Assembly: GCA_963782045.1 (NCBI GenBank)
Contig: CAWAIR010000037.1
Location: forward strand, 372,001-436,000
Reading direction: 5' to 3'
From: CAVSRC01 sp963782045
GTDB lineage: Bacteria > Pseudomonadota > Alphaproteobacteria > Rhizobiales > Kaistiaceae
DNA: 64,000 nt
The notes below the pieces were generated by a model that was not told the origin of the DNA, made no database searches, and saw nothing but the letters and a program-made list of their open reading frames with translations. The translations under genes and the position numbers were made by a program. Below, one piece after another: positions 53,676 through 62,093 of this stretch (positions are counted from its first letter, which is position 1; each line of letters starts with the position of its first letter).

Positions 53676-54472
53676 TGGACGCTTCCCTGCCCGCTCCCGG
53701 CAATCAGGAACTCGACGCCGAAATTCGCCAGGCGCTGCCGCCATTCGGCGGTGATAGCCGCATCGACGATCATATGGGTCGTGCTCGCCAGCGGACCGAC
53801 CGCATAGGTGGCGGCGTGCCCGAACTTGCTGGCATCGACCAGGATGATGCGCTCGGCCGACCTCGCCAGCATCTTGGTGTTCAAGGTGGCCTCGCCGAGA
53901 TCGACGCTGTAGATCGTCCCGTCGGTGCTGATGGCGCCGGCCCCGAGAAACAGCTGGTCGAACCATAGCCGGTCGAGCATGGCCTCTGCGTGAGGGCCGA
54001 TGACCGAGGCGTTCTCGGGACGCAATTGGCCGCCGAGGATCATCACCCGGATCTTGGGAATATTGATCAGCTCCTGCGCCACGGCCAACCCATTGGTGAA
54101 AACGGTGATCGGCATCGGCGCGATCCGCAGACGGCGGGCGAGTTGCAGCACCGTCGTTCCGGCGTCGAGAAAGATCGTCGAATAGGGCTTCAACCTCTCG
54201 AACGCAGCCTCGGCGATCACGCGCTTGGCCGGAAGGTTCTCCTTCTCACGCTCTTCGAAAACCACCTCGACGCTGGTGCCGGCCGCAAGCCGGGCGCCGC
54301 CGTGGACGCGCTCAATGACCCCCTCTTCCTCGAGCAGGTTGAGATCGCGGCGCAGCGTGGCGATCGACGTGCCAACGGCAGCGACCAGATCCTGGCTGGT
54401 GGATGGGCCATGCGTGTAGAGGTGGTGCCGGATCGCGTTGAGGCGGTCGACCTTGATTCCGTTCATCGCCAT
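53672..54472 (-). CDS. DeoR-family transcriptional regulator
   Basis: A 266-residue regulator. The N-terminal helix-turn-helix is KVDRLNAIRHHLYTHG, DLVAAVGTSIATLRRDLN, LLEEEGVIERVHGGARL. The C-terminal sugar-phosphate sensor has FLDAGTTVLQLARRL and ASKFGHAATYAVGPL, as in AgaR/GlpR proteins, which release DNA on binding a phosphosugar. It is divergent from the ABC binding-protein gene across a 309-base gap with a palindrome at 54626. It starts at 54472 or the next ATG two codons on, and overlaps the kinase gene by four bases. Confidence 0.92.
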   Translation of the reverse strand: MAMNGIKVDRLNAIRHHLYTHGPSTSQDLVAAVGTSIATLRRDLNLLEEEGVIERVHGGARLAAGTSVEVVFEEREKENLPAKRVIAEAAFERLKPYSTIFLDAGTTVLQLARRLRIAPMPITVFTNGLAVAQELINIPKIRVMILGGQLRPENASVIGPHAEAMLDRLWFDQLFLGAGAISTDGTIYSVDLGEATLNTKMLARSAERIILVDASKFGHAATYAVGPLASTTHMIVDAAITAEWRQRLANFGVEFLIAGSGQGSVQ

Positions 54473-54781
54473 TTCGCTGCGCGGGTTCCCGATCCCGGCC
54501 GCACCGATGCGTGCTCCAACCGGATCGTCCGCTCGATTTCAATCAGACTCTTGATCGAGGCGCAACCGTTTTCTGGTGTTTGAGAGCGATATTTTGATCG
54601 TTTCGTGGCTGATTTGGTCATAAGCGATCATGATCTTGATTGACATTGCTCCTGAGGGCCCCTAGCGTGGATGCGTCATGCTGAGGGACTGGACGTCCCC
54701 GAACCATGTTGCCGTGCACCCAACGCACCTTGCAGGTGACCGCGGGCGCCGGGCCAAGGTGAACATGTGAGGAGTGGGAAC
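54473..54781. other. Divergent promoter region of the amino-sugar locus
   Basis: This 309-base gap separates the DeoR operon (minus) and the CUT2 transporter operon (plus). It is A/T-rich in the middle and includes TTTTGATCG-like motifs near 54593, a 10-bp palindrome GATCATGATC at 54626-54635 and a perfect -35 hexamer at 54640. No gene is seen. Confidence 0.5.
54626..54668 (+). promoter_or_regulatory. Candidate sigma70 promoter with overlapping operator
   Basis: A perfect TTGACA lies at 54640-54645 and TAGCGT, a poor -10, at 54663-54668, with a 17-base spacer. The palindrome GATCATGATC (54626-54635) lies just upstream of the -35 and is a plausible DeoR site. The promoter points at the ABC operon starting at 54782. 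Confidence 0.5.
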
Positions 54782-55729
54782 ATGCACAAGAAACTGCAGC
54801 CATTCTTAGGACTTGCGGCCTGCGCCGCCATTGCTCTGACGGGCGCCATGAGCATTCAACCAGCCGCCGCCGCAGATGACGGAGTGACCATCGGATTTGC
54901 GGCAGCAAGCACGGGCTGGCCCTGGTACGTCAGCTTCATCAAGCAGTTCAACGCGGGCGCCGAAAAGAACGCCTGGAAGACCGTCGTGCTGAGCGCCAAT
55001 GGCGACGTGCCGACCCAGCTCCACCAGATCTACGATCTGGTCGCCAAGAAGGTGAACTACCTGGTCGTGGGCCCGATCGACGGCAGCGCCGTCATCCCCG
55101 GCATCAAGGCCGCCAAGCAAGCGGGTATCCCGGTCGTTGTCATCGGCAATCCCGTGGCCAAGGACGGCGACGAATTCGTCACCGCAACGCGCGTTCCGGA
55201 CGATGGCCAGATGGGTCTCGGCAGCGCCGAACTGGTCGTTCAGGCGATCGGCGATGGCGGCAGCGTGGTCATCGTCGACGGTCTCGCCGGCCAGCCGGCC
55301 GTGATCCTGCGCCACGCGACCATCGATCCCTATTTCGCGGAGCACAAGATCAAGGTGCTCGGCGACCAGCCGGCCGACTGGGATTCGAACAAGGCGGCCA
55401 CGGTGACCGAGGACTTTCTGACGCGGTTCCCGGACGTCAACGCCATCTTTTCGATGGACGGCTCCGAGACCCCCGGCGTGCTGCGGGCAGCCGCGGATGC
55501 CGGCTACAAAGGACCGGTGATCGGCCTTGGCGGAACGGCCACGGAGATGGCTGCGCTCAAGGACGGCAAGCTCTACGGAACGACCTGCATGTCCGCCGGC
55601 GGAAACGGCGCGGCGGCGATCACCGTCCTCGAGGCGATTGCGTCCGGCGCTTCCTTCGAGAAGACCCAGGCCGTGCTCTCGCCAAAGGTCACGAAGGACA
55701 CCGCCGACACGTGCCCCGGCGACTGGTAG
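54782..55729 (+). CDS. CUT2 sugar ABC transporter substrate-binding protein
   Basis: A 315-residue RbsB-type protein. ATG 54782 follows gtgaggagtggg, a strong ribosome site. A signal peptide of about 36 residues runs from MHKKLQPFLGLAACAAIALT to AAAA-D. The mature protein begins GVTIGFAAASTGWPWYV and holds LVVGPIDGSAVIPGIKAAK, AGIPVVVIGNPV and IFSMDGSETPGVLRAA. It is the first gene of the operon and probably the most expressed. The ligand would be a monosaccharide, by context an amino sugar or galactose-related ketose. Confidence 0.9.
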   Translation: MHKKLQPFLGLAACAAIALTGAMSIQPAAAADDGVTIGFAAASTGWPWYVSFIKQFNAGAEKNAWKTVVLSANGDVPTQLHQIYDLVAKKVNYLVVGPIDGSAVIPGIKAAKQAGIPVVVIGNPVAKDGDEFVTATRVPDDGQMGLGSAELVVQAIGDGGSVVIVDGLAGQPAVILRHATIDPYFAEHKIKVLGDQPADWDSNKAATVTEDFLTRFPDVNAIFSMDGSETPGVLRAAADAGYKGPVIGLGGTATEMAALKDGKLYGTTCMSAGGNGAAAITVLEAIASGASFEKTQAVLSPKVTKDTADTCPGDW

Positions 55730-55760
55730 GGTCTAGACTCGCCAGTCATCCAGCAAATCC

Positions 55761-55786
55761 GGGCCGCCGCGCACGCGAGGCGGCCC
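55761..55786 (+). promoter_or_regulatory. Stem-loop after binding-protein gene
   Basis: GGGCCGCC (55761-55768) pairs perfectly with GGCGGCCC (55779-55786) in the gap between the binding protein and the next gene. No strong T-run follows, so it is more likely an mRNA-stabilising or attenuating element. It matches the design at 44755-44793 in the other CUT2 operon. Confidence 0.5.
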
Positions 55787-55821
55787 TCCCGACAAGCAAA
55801 TGCGTTCTGAGATACTTGGAC

Positions 55822-57039
55822 ATGGGTTGGGTCGTAGGCGCGCAGTTGTCCAGTTCGACTTCGGCGACTGAACGCGCGGTTGTCGATGAAGCCTTCACGG
55901 CGATCGCAAGGGTCACGTCGGCTGTCGATCTCAGCTTCCTGATCGTCGGTGCGAAAGAAGTCCCGGCGCTTTTCGAGGCCGTCACCGAGGCCGGCAGACG
56001 GCCGGTGCCCGAAACCTTCCTGTGGTTCAACCTGCTTTCCGACGTTCCCGGAATGTCGCCGGACGATCTGGTCGTGAACTGGCGGGGCGAGCGCAGCCAA
56101 GGATGGGGCGGCTGGGCGGAACAGAATTCCGAGGTGGAAGAGACCTTCCGCTTCATCTGCCCCAACAATCCCGCCGCCCGCCGCAAGGCGATCAGCCAGC
56201 TCGGCGCGCTGCTCGACCGCTATCGGTTCGACGGCGTGTTTCTCGACAAGATTCGGTTTCCCTCGCCGGCCAATGGCGCCGACGAGATGCTCTCCTGTTT
56301 CTGCCCGCACTGCCGCCGCGCGGCTGCCGCGGCCGGGCTCGATCTCGATGCGGTCATCGACCTGTTCAAGTCGCGCGACCTTGCCGGCGAGGTCTCCCCC
56401 AGCGGAAGCGCGGGACGCCTGTGGACGGACGATCTGCTTCGTTCCGGTTCGCTGATCGCGCAATTCCTGCGCTTTCGCTGTGACAGCATCATCAGTGTCG
56501 TCGCGGAAGCCGCCGCCGAAATCCGCAAGCGCGGCCGAAAGGTGGCGCTCGATCTCTTCTCTCCGAGCATGGCGCCGGTCGTCGGGCAGGACTACGCCGC
56601 GCTCGTCGCACACGCTGATTGGGTCAAGCCGATGACCTATCGGCTCGCCAAGGGGCCCGCCAGTCTGCGGCTTGAGACCCCGGCGCTCGTCGATAACCTG
56701 TCCGCCCTCACAGGAACGGACGCCGCGGCGCTTGAACGATGGTGCGGCGACCATCTGCCAGGCTTCGATGGCGGGACGCTTGATGCGATCCGCAACACCG
56801 CCGTGCCGCTCCCCATCATGGGCCGGGAGATCGCAGGCGCCGTCGAAACATCGGCACCCGTCCCGATCTATTTCGGTCTGGAGCTGGTCCAATATCCCGG
56901 TGTGATCGAGATCACCCCTTCCGATGTCCTCGGCATGGTCGAAGCCGGTCGTCGGGCGGGAGCCGCCGGCACGGTCATTTCCTGGGACCTGATGCATGCC
57001 CCCGCGGACGGGCTCCGCGCGCTGGGAGAAGCATTGTGA
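55822..57039 (+). CDS. TIM-barrel glycoside-hydrolase-like protein, unknown specificity
   Basis: A 405-residue protein starting at the ATG at 55822 (no strong ribosome site; an earlier in-frame start remains possible). No signal peptide or membrane helix is seen, so it should be cytosolic. It begins MGWVVGAQLSSSTSATERAV. The motif YRFDGVFLDKIRFP resembles the catalytic Asp strand of TIM-barrel glycosidases of the GH114/GHL10 kind, and a CFCPHCRRAA segment with cysteines follows. Other likely barrel strands are VALDLFSPSMAPVVGQ, DWVKPMTYRLAK and IPIYFGLELVQ. It is translated with the ATPase gene by a GTGA overlap. A role in cleaving imported glycosides is an inference. Confidence 0.6.
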   Translation: MGWVVGAQLSSSTSATERAVVDEAFTAIARVTSAVDLSFLIVGAKEVPALFEAVTEAGRRPVPETFLWFNLLSDVPGMSPDDLVVNWRGERSQGWGGWAEQNSEVEETFRFICPNNPAARRKAISQLGALLDRYRFDGVFLDKIRFPSPANGADEMLSCFCPHCRRAAAAAGLDLDAVIDLFKSRDLAGEVSPSGSAGRLWTDDLLRSGSLIAQFLRFRCDSIISVVAEAAAEIRKRGRKVALDLFSPSMAPVVGQDYAALVAHADWVKPMTYRLAKGPASLRLETPALVDNLSALTGTDAAALERWCGDHLPGFDGGTLDAIRNTAVPLPIMGREIAGAVETSAPVPIYFGLELVQYPGVIEITPSDVLGMVEAGRRAGAAGTVISWDLMHAPADGLRALGEAL

Positions 57040-58598
57040 GCGAAAGCCCGGTGCCTGCGATCTCGGTCAGGAACGTGACGCGACGCTTTCCGGGCATCGT
57101 TGCACTGCAGGACGTGACGCTCGACATCCTCCCGGGCGAGGTGCACGCGCTCGTTGGACAGAACGGCGCCGGAAAATCAACGCTGGTCAAGATCCTTTCC
57201 GGCGCGGTCGAGCCCAGCGCGGGGCAGATCCTGCTGCATGGCGAGAGCATCAGGTTGGCAACGCCAGTCGCTGCCGTCGCGCACGGGATCGCCACGATCA
57301 CCCAGGAAATGAACCTCGTGCCGACGCTGAGTGTCGCCGAGAATGTGATGATCGGCCATCTGCCGACGCATCGCGGGTGGCGTATCGATTGGGCGGAGAT
57401 GCGCCGCACCGCGCGCGAGTTTCTGGCCGAATTGGGGCTCGATCTCGATCCGGACGCGCGCGTCCAGGATCTTTCCGTGGCGCAGCGGCAGGGCGTCGAG
57501 ATTGCCCGCGCTTTGTCACGCCGGGCGAGCATTGCCATCATGGACGAGCCGACCTCGGCGCTGGCTGCTCCGGAAATCGAACGGCTTCTCGAGACCATCC
57601 TGCGGCTCCGCGAGCGCGGCACGTCGATCATCTATGTCAGCCACAAGATGGACGAGATCTTTCGCGTCTCGGATCGAATCAGCGTCTTCCGCGAGGGACG
57701 TTGCCTGGCGACCCTCAACAAGACGGAAACCGACCACGACACCGTCGTCCATCTGATGGTCGGCCAGGCTCTGCGCACCGGTTTGACCCATGGCGGGCAC
57801 AAGCTCGAAGGCGAGCCGGTCCTGGAGGTCGAAGGGCTCACCAGCGCCGGAAAGTTCCGTGACGTCTCTTTCCGCCTCCATCCCGGCGAGGTGCTCGGCT
57901 TCAGCGGCCTCGTCGGGGCCGGACGGACGGAGGTCGTGCGCGCGCTCTTCGGCGCCGACCCGATCGATGCGGGCGTGGTGCGGGTCGCCGGAAAGCCGGT
58001 GAAGACTCCCCGCCCCGACCAGATGATCGCCCTCGGCGTCGGCTTTGTGCCCGAGGACCGGCGCACGCAGGGGCTGCTGCTCGGCATGTCCATCCGCGAC
58101 AACCTTGTGCTGGTGGATCTGGCGCGTCGCGTGGCCTACGGGCTGCGCCGGCTGGTGGCCGAGAAGACCGCCGCGCTCGGCATGGTGAAGACCCTCTCCA
58201 TCCGGGCTCCCGGCCTGAGCACACCGGCGGCAACACTCAGCGGCGGCAACCAGCAGAAGGTCGCGATCGGCAAGTGGCTGGGCGCATCGCCGCGCATCCT
58301 CATCTTCGACGAGCCGACGCGCGGCATCGACATTGCCGCCAAGGGCGAAATCCTGCGCATCATCGAGGAACTGGCCCAGAGCGGCGTCGCCATCATTCTG
58401 GTGTCTTCGGAGCAGGCGGACGTGCTGGAGGTGAGCGATCGCATCCTGGTGATGCGCGAAGGACGTATCGTTGCGGAACTGCGCCGCGACGAGGCCAATC
58501 CGGAAGTGCTCACCCAGGCAGCTTTCGGCCGCGTGCCACAGCCGGCGGTGCAAGCCGGTGGGGACTCTCATGAGCAGCGAGCACATGCAATCCACTGA
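57036..58598 (+). CDS. CUT2 sugar ABC transporter ATPase (RbsA/MglA type)
   Basis: A 520-residue double-domain ATPase. Domain 1 has Walker A GQNGAGKST, LSVAQRQGVEIARAL and MDEPTSAL; domain 2 has the degenerate GLVGAGRTEVVRAL region, the signature SGGNQQKVAIGKWL and FDEPTRGID. The start is GTG 57036 within the GTGA overlap with the hydrolase-like gene. It is followed by two permease genes. The C-terminal 25 residues extend beyond the family core. Confidence 0.92.
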   Translation: MSESPVPAISVRNVTRRFPGIVALQDVTLDILPGEVHALVGQNGAGKSTLVKILSGAVEPSAGQILLHGESIRLATPVAAVAHGIATITQEMNLVPTLSVAENVMIGHLPTHRGWRIDWAEMRRTAREFLAELGLDLDPDARVQDLSVAQRQGVEIARALSRRASIAIMDEPTSALAAPEIERLLETILRLRERGTSIIYVSHKMDEIFRVSDRISVFREGRCLATLNKTETDHDTVVHLMVGQALRTGLTHGGHKLEGEPVLEVEGLTSAGKFRDVSFRLHPGEVLGFSGLVGAGRTEVVRALFGADPIDAGVVRVAGKPVKTPRPDQMIALGVGFVPEDRRTQGLLLGMSIRDNLVLVDLARRVAYGLRRLVAEKTAALGMVKTLSIRAPGLSTPAATLSGGNQQKVAIGKWLGASPRILIFDEPTRGIDIAAKGEILRIIEELAQSGVAIILVSSEQADVLEVSDRILVMREGRIVAELRRDEANPEVLTQAAFGRVPQPAVQAGGDSHEQRAHAIH

Positions 58599-59571
58599 CC
58601 TTGCCGTCACCTATTTCAGGACGGTAAGAGATCGTCTGCAGGGTCGCATGGCGTGGCCGATGCTTATCCTGATCGCGGCGGTGCTCTCGCTGCTGCTGCC
58701 GCACTTCTTCACCCCCAACAATCTTCTCGCCATTCTCAGGCAATCGTCGTTCGTTGGCATCGTGGCCGTCGGCATGTCCTTCGCCATGATTGTCGGCTGT
58801 TTCGATCTGTCGGTCGGTGCGGTGGTCGGCGTCGGCGAGGTCATGCTCCTCTCGGCCCAGCCAATCGATGGCGGGTCGGTTTTCTTCGGCGTTGCGTCGG
58901 GCCTGTTTGCGGCCACAGTCGTTGGCATAGCCAATGGCATCGCCGTTGGCTGGTTGCGGACCAACTCGGTCGTAACGACCATCGGCACCGCGTTCGTCGT
59001 CTATGGCCTGACGCTTATCTATACCAATGCACAGAACGTCACCGCCGTCTCCATTCATCCCGTGCTGGAGTTCATGAGCACCGGTCGCATCGGCGGCTTT
59101 CCGGTCCCCGGCATTCTGTTCCTTGTCATCGCAGTGGTCGCACAGGCCGGCATTTCCTTCACCCGCTACGGCCGGCAGCTCTACGCCACAGGAGGCAATC
59201 GGGCGGCGGCAGAGCTCTCCGGCGTGCGTACGGCGCGGATCATCATCGTTGCATATCTGGTCTCGGCGCTGCTGGCATCGATTGCCGGCATGATGATCGC
59301 TTGCCGCGTGCTGAGCCTCAACCCGCCCTACGGCTACGGCTTCGAGTTCGATGTGCTGACGGCGGTGATGCTCGGCGGCATGGGCCTCTTCGGTGGGCGC
59401 GGGAGCATCGTCGGGACTGTTGCCGGCGTCTTGATGCTCGGCGTCATCGGCAACGGCATGAACCTGTCAGGCATGCCCTATGAGCTGCAGCTCGTCGTCA
59501 AGGGCGCGCTTCTGATCGCCGCCATTGCGCTTGACGAGCGTTTCCGCCCGGCATGGCAGCGCGGCGCATGA
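58570..59571 (+). CDS. CUT2 sugar ABC transporter permease, first
   Basis: A 333-residue permease with a short cytosolic N-terminus and about ten helices. Motifs are IVGCFDLSVGAVVGVGE and GGNRAAAELSGVRTARI. The ATG at 58570 overlaps the ATPase end by 29 bases and is preceded by the stretch ggtggggactctc. With the next gene it makes a heterodimeric permease, while the other CUT2 system in the window has only one permease. Confidence 0.9.
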   Translation: MSSEHMQSTDLAVTYFRTVRDRLQGRMAWPMLILIAAVLSLLLPHFFTPNNLLAILRQSSFVGIVAVGMSFAMIVGCFDLSVGAVVGVGEVMLLSAQPIDGGSVFFGVASGLFAATVVGIANGIAVGWLRTNSVVTTIGTAFVVYGLTLIYTNAQNVTAVSIHPVLEFMSTGRIGGFPVPGILFLVIAVVAQAGISFTRYGRQLYATGGNRAAAELSGVRTARIIIVAYLVSALLASIAGMMIACRVLSLNPPYGYGFEFDVLTAVMLGGMGLFGGRGSIVGTVAGVLMLGVIGNGMNLSGMPYELQLVVKGALLIAAIALDERFRPAWQRGA

Positions 59572-60503
59572 ACAATTCGCTTGGCCGAACCCTCCGGCAA
59601 CCGACATTCTTCATTCTCATCCTGGTTGTCGTCACCTCGGCAATCGCTGCGCCGCAATTTCTCTCGGTGATCAACCTGTTCAACCTGCTTCGCCAGGTTG
59701 CACCGAAATGCATCGTCGCGACGGGAATGGCAGTGGTCATCATCGGCGGCGGCATCGACCTCTCCGTCGGTGCGATGCTGTCCTTCGCCGGCGTGATCGT
59801 CGTAGCAGCCCAGCCGCATTTCGGCTTTGAGTTCGGTATCGTCCTCGCCCTCCTCGCCGGTGTCGCAGCAGGCACGACCAACGGACTGCTGGTCACGCGG
59901 CTACGCATCAATGCCTTCATCGGATCACTGGGTGTCATGACCGTCCTGCGCGGGCTGGCGCTCACGCTCTCGCACAGCCAGACGCTTCCCGGCCAGGACG
60001 AGACCTTCGCCCTGCTTGCCGACTGGCCGGTGCTCGGCGTCCCCCTGGCTGCGGTGGTCGCCGCGGTGCTCCTGGTGGCGTTCCAGTACTTTATGACGTC
60101 GACGCCGGCAGGCCGGGCCATCTACGCGGTGGGTGGAAGCCCGGAAGCCAGCCGGCTCGCCGGCCTGCGCGTGGAGCGTTCACTGCTGATCGCCTATATC
60201 GCCCCTGCATTTGCCGCGGCGATTGCCGGGGTACTGGTCGCATCCGAGATCAATTCAGGCTCTCCCTCGCTCGGCAACGACACGGCCCTCTATGCGATCG
60301 CCGCCGTGCTTCTCGGCGGCATCTCCATGTCGGGCGGCTCGGGATCTCTCATCGGGATGCTCCAGGGCGTGCTGATCCTGGGCATCCTCACGAACGGCCT
60401 GAACCTTTCGGGCGTCGGCGGCTTCTATCAGATCGTCATCGTTGGAAGCCTGCTGATCGCCACTGTCGTGGTGGATCGCCTCGTCTCGATGAAGCGACGA
60501 TAA
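59568..60503 (+). CDS. CUT2 sugar ABC transporter permease, second
   Basis: A 311-residue permease. The ATG at 59568 overlaps the previous stop in ATGA. It has the family motif GGGIDLSVGAMLSFAG and GGSPEASRLAGLRVERS, with about nine helices. It ends the operon at 60503; within 40 bases the sequence changes to methyltransferase-like debris, so this is the right border of the sugar locus. Confidence 0.9.
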   Translation: MNNSLGRTLRQPTFFILILVVVTSAIAAPQFLSVINLFNLLRQVAPKCIVATGMAVVIIGGGIDLSVGAMLSFAGVIVVAAQPHFGFEFGIVLALLAGVAAGTTNGLLVTRLRINAFIGSLGVMTVLRGLALTLSHSQTLPGQDETFALLADWPVLGVPLAAVVAAVLLVAFQYFMTSTPAGRAIYAVGGSPEASRLAGLRVERSLLIAYIAPAFAAAIAGVLVASEINSGSPSLGNDTALYAIAAVLLGGISMSGGSGSLIGMLQGVLILGILTNGLNLSGVGGFYQIVIVGSLLIATVVVDRLVSMKRR

Positions 60504-60536
60504 TCCCTCACCGGATCATGAAACGACATCGGCTAT

Positions 60537-61218
60537 GGCGAGGCCATGTTCTCCGAGCTGAAGAAGGGCAATGGCGGCATGGGGAGCTTCTACCGCTCCA
60601 AGCATGAGTTGGTCTTCGTCTTCAAGGTCGGCACCGCACCGGCCTTAATTGCCGATCTTCAACAGCTTGACGAGGGGTCCGGCGGCAGTGGTCCAACCGC
60701 TACCGATGACGGAATGCTGGACATCTTTGTTGATGTGCCGGACGTGCCGCCGGTGGAAGTTCCCCCGCCCGTCGAGAAGAAGAGCGGCTCTCTGTGGGAC
60801 TGGCTGAACCCCGTGTCCAGCGCTCACGCCGCCGAGGCATCCAAATGCAACGAGGCGCTGGATGAACACATCGCTCGGCAGCGCCGCGTGGAGATAATCC
60901 TTGCCGAACAGCCCGACCTTCTCAAGTCGATCGCGAATGTCGGCCTCAGCCTGGTCGGTGCTTCCAAATTTGGCGCTGACACGGCCCTGGCCGAAAAAAC
61001 TCCGGCAACAGTCGTTGCGGGCCGTCACCGCAATTCAGGATGGGATGACCATCGGCGAAGACCTGAAGTCCGGTGACAAGACCGCTCTGGTCGCCCACAG
61101 CATGCAGGCCAGCGCGCCGGCCGGAGGCGTGACGGCCGGCAGGTATAGATATAGATGGCGAGTGCCGCGGCAAGCGGCAGGGCGCCCAGCAGGTATCGGC
61201 CATATCCGATCGTGGTGA
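60537..61218 (+). pseudogene. Chimera: methyltransferase gene fragment joined to unknown frame, frameshifted
   Basis: Bases 60537-60640 match 62907-63028 of the intact methyltransferase gene, except for a deletion of about 18 bases, and encode NGGMGSFYRSKHELVFVFKV. The frame then changes to an unrelated acidic and proline-rich protein (DVPDVPPVEVPPPVEKK, LWDWLNPVSSAHAAEA, NVGLSLVGASKFGADTAL). A six-A run at 60994-60999 seems one base too long: removing one continues KLRQQSLRAVTAIQDGMTIG to a stop at 61218. The unknown half may be a phage or plasmid protein. The joint suggests recombination between a methyltransferase copy and another element. Confidence 0.55.
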
Positions 61219-61285
61219 GCGCCACGATCAGGATCACCATGACAAGGATACGGCGGATGAGTTCCCTTAGGCCCGAACTCGTCAT
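61025..61285 (-). CDS. Small membrane protein candidate, unknown
   Basis: The minus-strand frame begins at ATG 61285 after an AAGGAC site and gives MTSSGLRELIRRILVMVILI followed by VALTTIGYGRYLLGALPLAA, which would form two hydrophobic helices. The last third is basic and looks non-coding. It overlaps the opposite-strand frame described above, so only one of them can be real over 61130-61218. Two helices and a small size recall holin-like phage proteins, but no family is recognised. Confidence 0.35.
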   Translation of the reverse strand: MTSSGLRELIRRILVMVILIVALTTIGYGRYLLGALPLAAALAIYIYTCRPSRLRPARWPACCGRPERSCHRTSGLRRWSSHPELR

Positions 61286-62093
61286 GAGGCAGTGTCCTTT
61301 TGCAGGACATGATTTTCGCAGAGTTCAGCGCGGCGATTGATGCGCATCACATGGTACGCACGCGTGGATCCATCCCAAGATCACTGGGCTTGACGTTGTG
61401 ATCATCCTGCATTGAATGGCCTATGGCGTCCATCGGATCGATCGTTATGCACTCCGGCGGGGAGCCGGGTCCGCCCTGGGTCACAAGGCGACATCGACGA
61501 CGGCGTTGTTCATGTCTGCTTTTGGTACCTCAACGGCCCACGACTTGCGGTCCGCCGGTTTGGAAGCGCGTGCCCAGGCGGCGAGCGCCGCGCCGACTGC
61601 CGTTCTGGAAGGCACGAGCGAATTGGGTCGGGTGGAGCGGCCGCAGACTCCCTCGCCAGCTCACCAGTAGCTGAGCGGCGCGCCGTGAGGTGCTGATTCA
61701 CCCGGCGGCTGGTCCATTTGCTCCGCGCCCGCCGACGCGAACCCAATTCATGGGTCGCGTGACCGACGATTGACCGCGGCAATCGCGAATTATTCTGGGC
61801 GGTTGCGCCAAATTGCTTGCCAAAGCGCCCACTAATATCACCCGCCGCGTCCCGTGTTCACGCATCTGTGATCGAGTGCTCCCTGCCCGGTGTTTTCTTG
61901 CTGCAGACTGCGCGAGGGCATTGGTGCCTGTTCAAAACCCGTTTAACGGCGACCCAGCTTAGAGGCTTTCTGGTGCTCTGCTTCGCTCAAGCGACATCGT
62001 CAGCTCGGACGTTGATTTTATCGAATGCTCGCACCCATGGTTCCACATCGTCGGCGCATCGGAAGCGCTGCGCGATGACGACGGAGCGATGGA
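61286..62093. other. Intergenic debris before the methyltransferase gene
   Basis: About 800 bases in which three overlapping short frames occur at 61412-61696 and one at 61817-62227. None has a recognisable domain. A frame from about 61512 (MSAFGTSTAHDLRSAGLE) has fairly natural codon use and might be a phage fragment. The promoter of the methyltransferase gene must lie near the right end. No tRNA or attachment-site repeat was seen. Confidence 0.4.
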
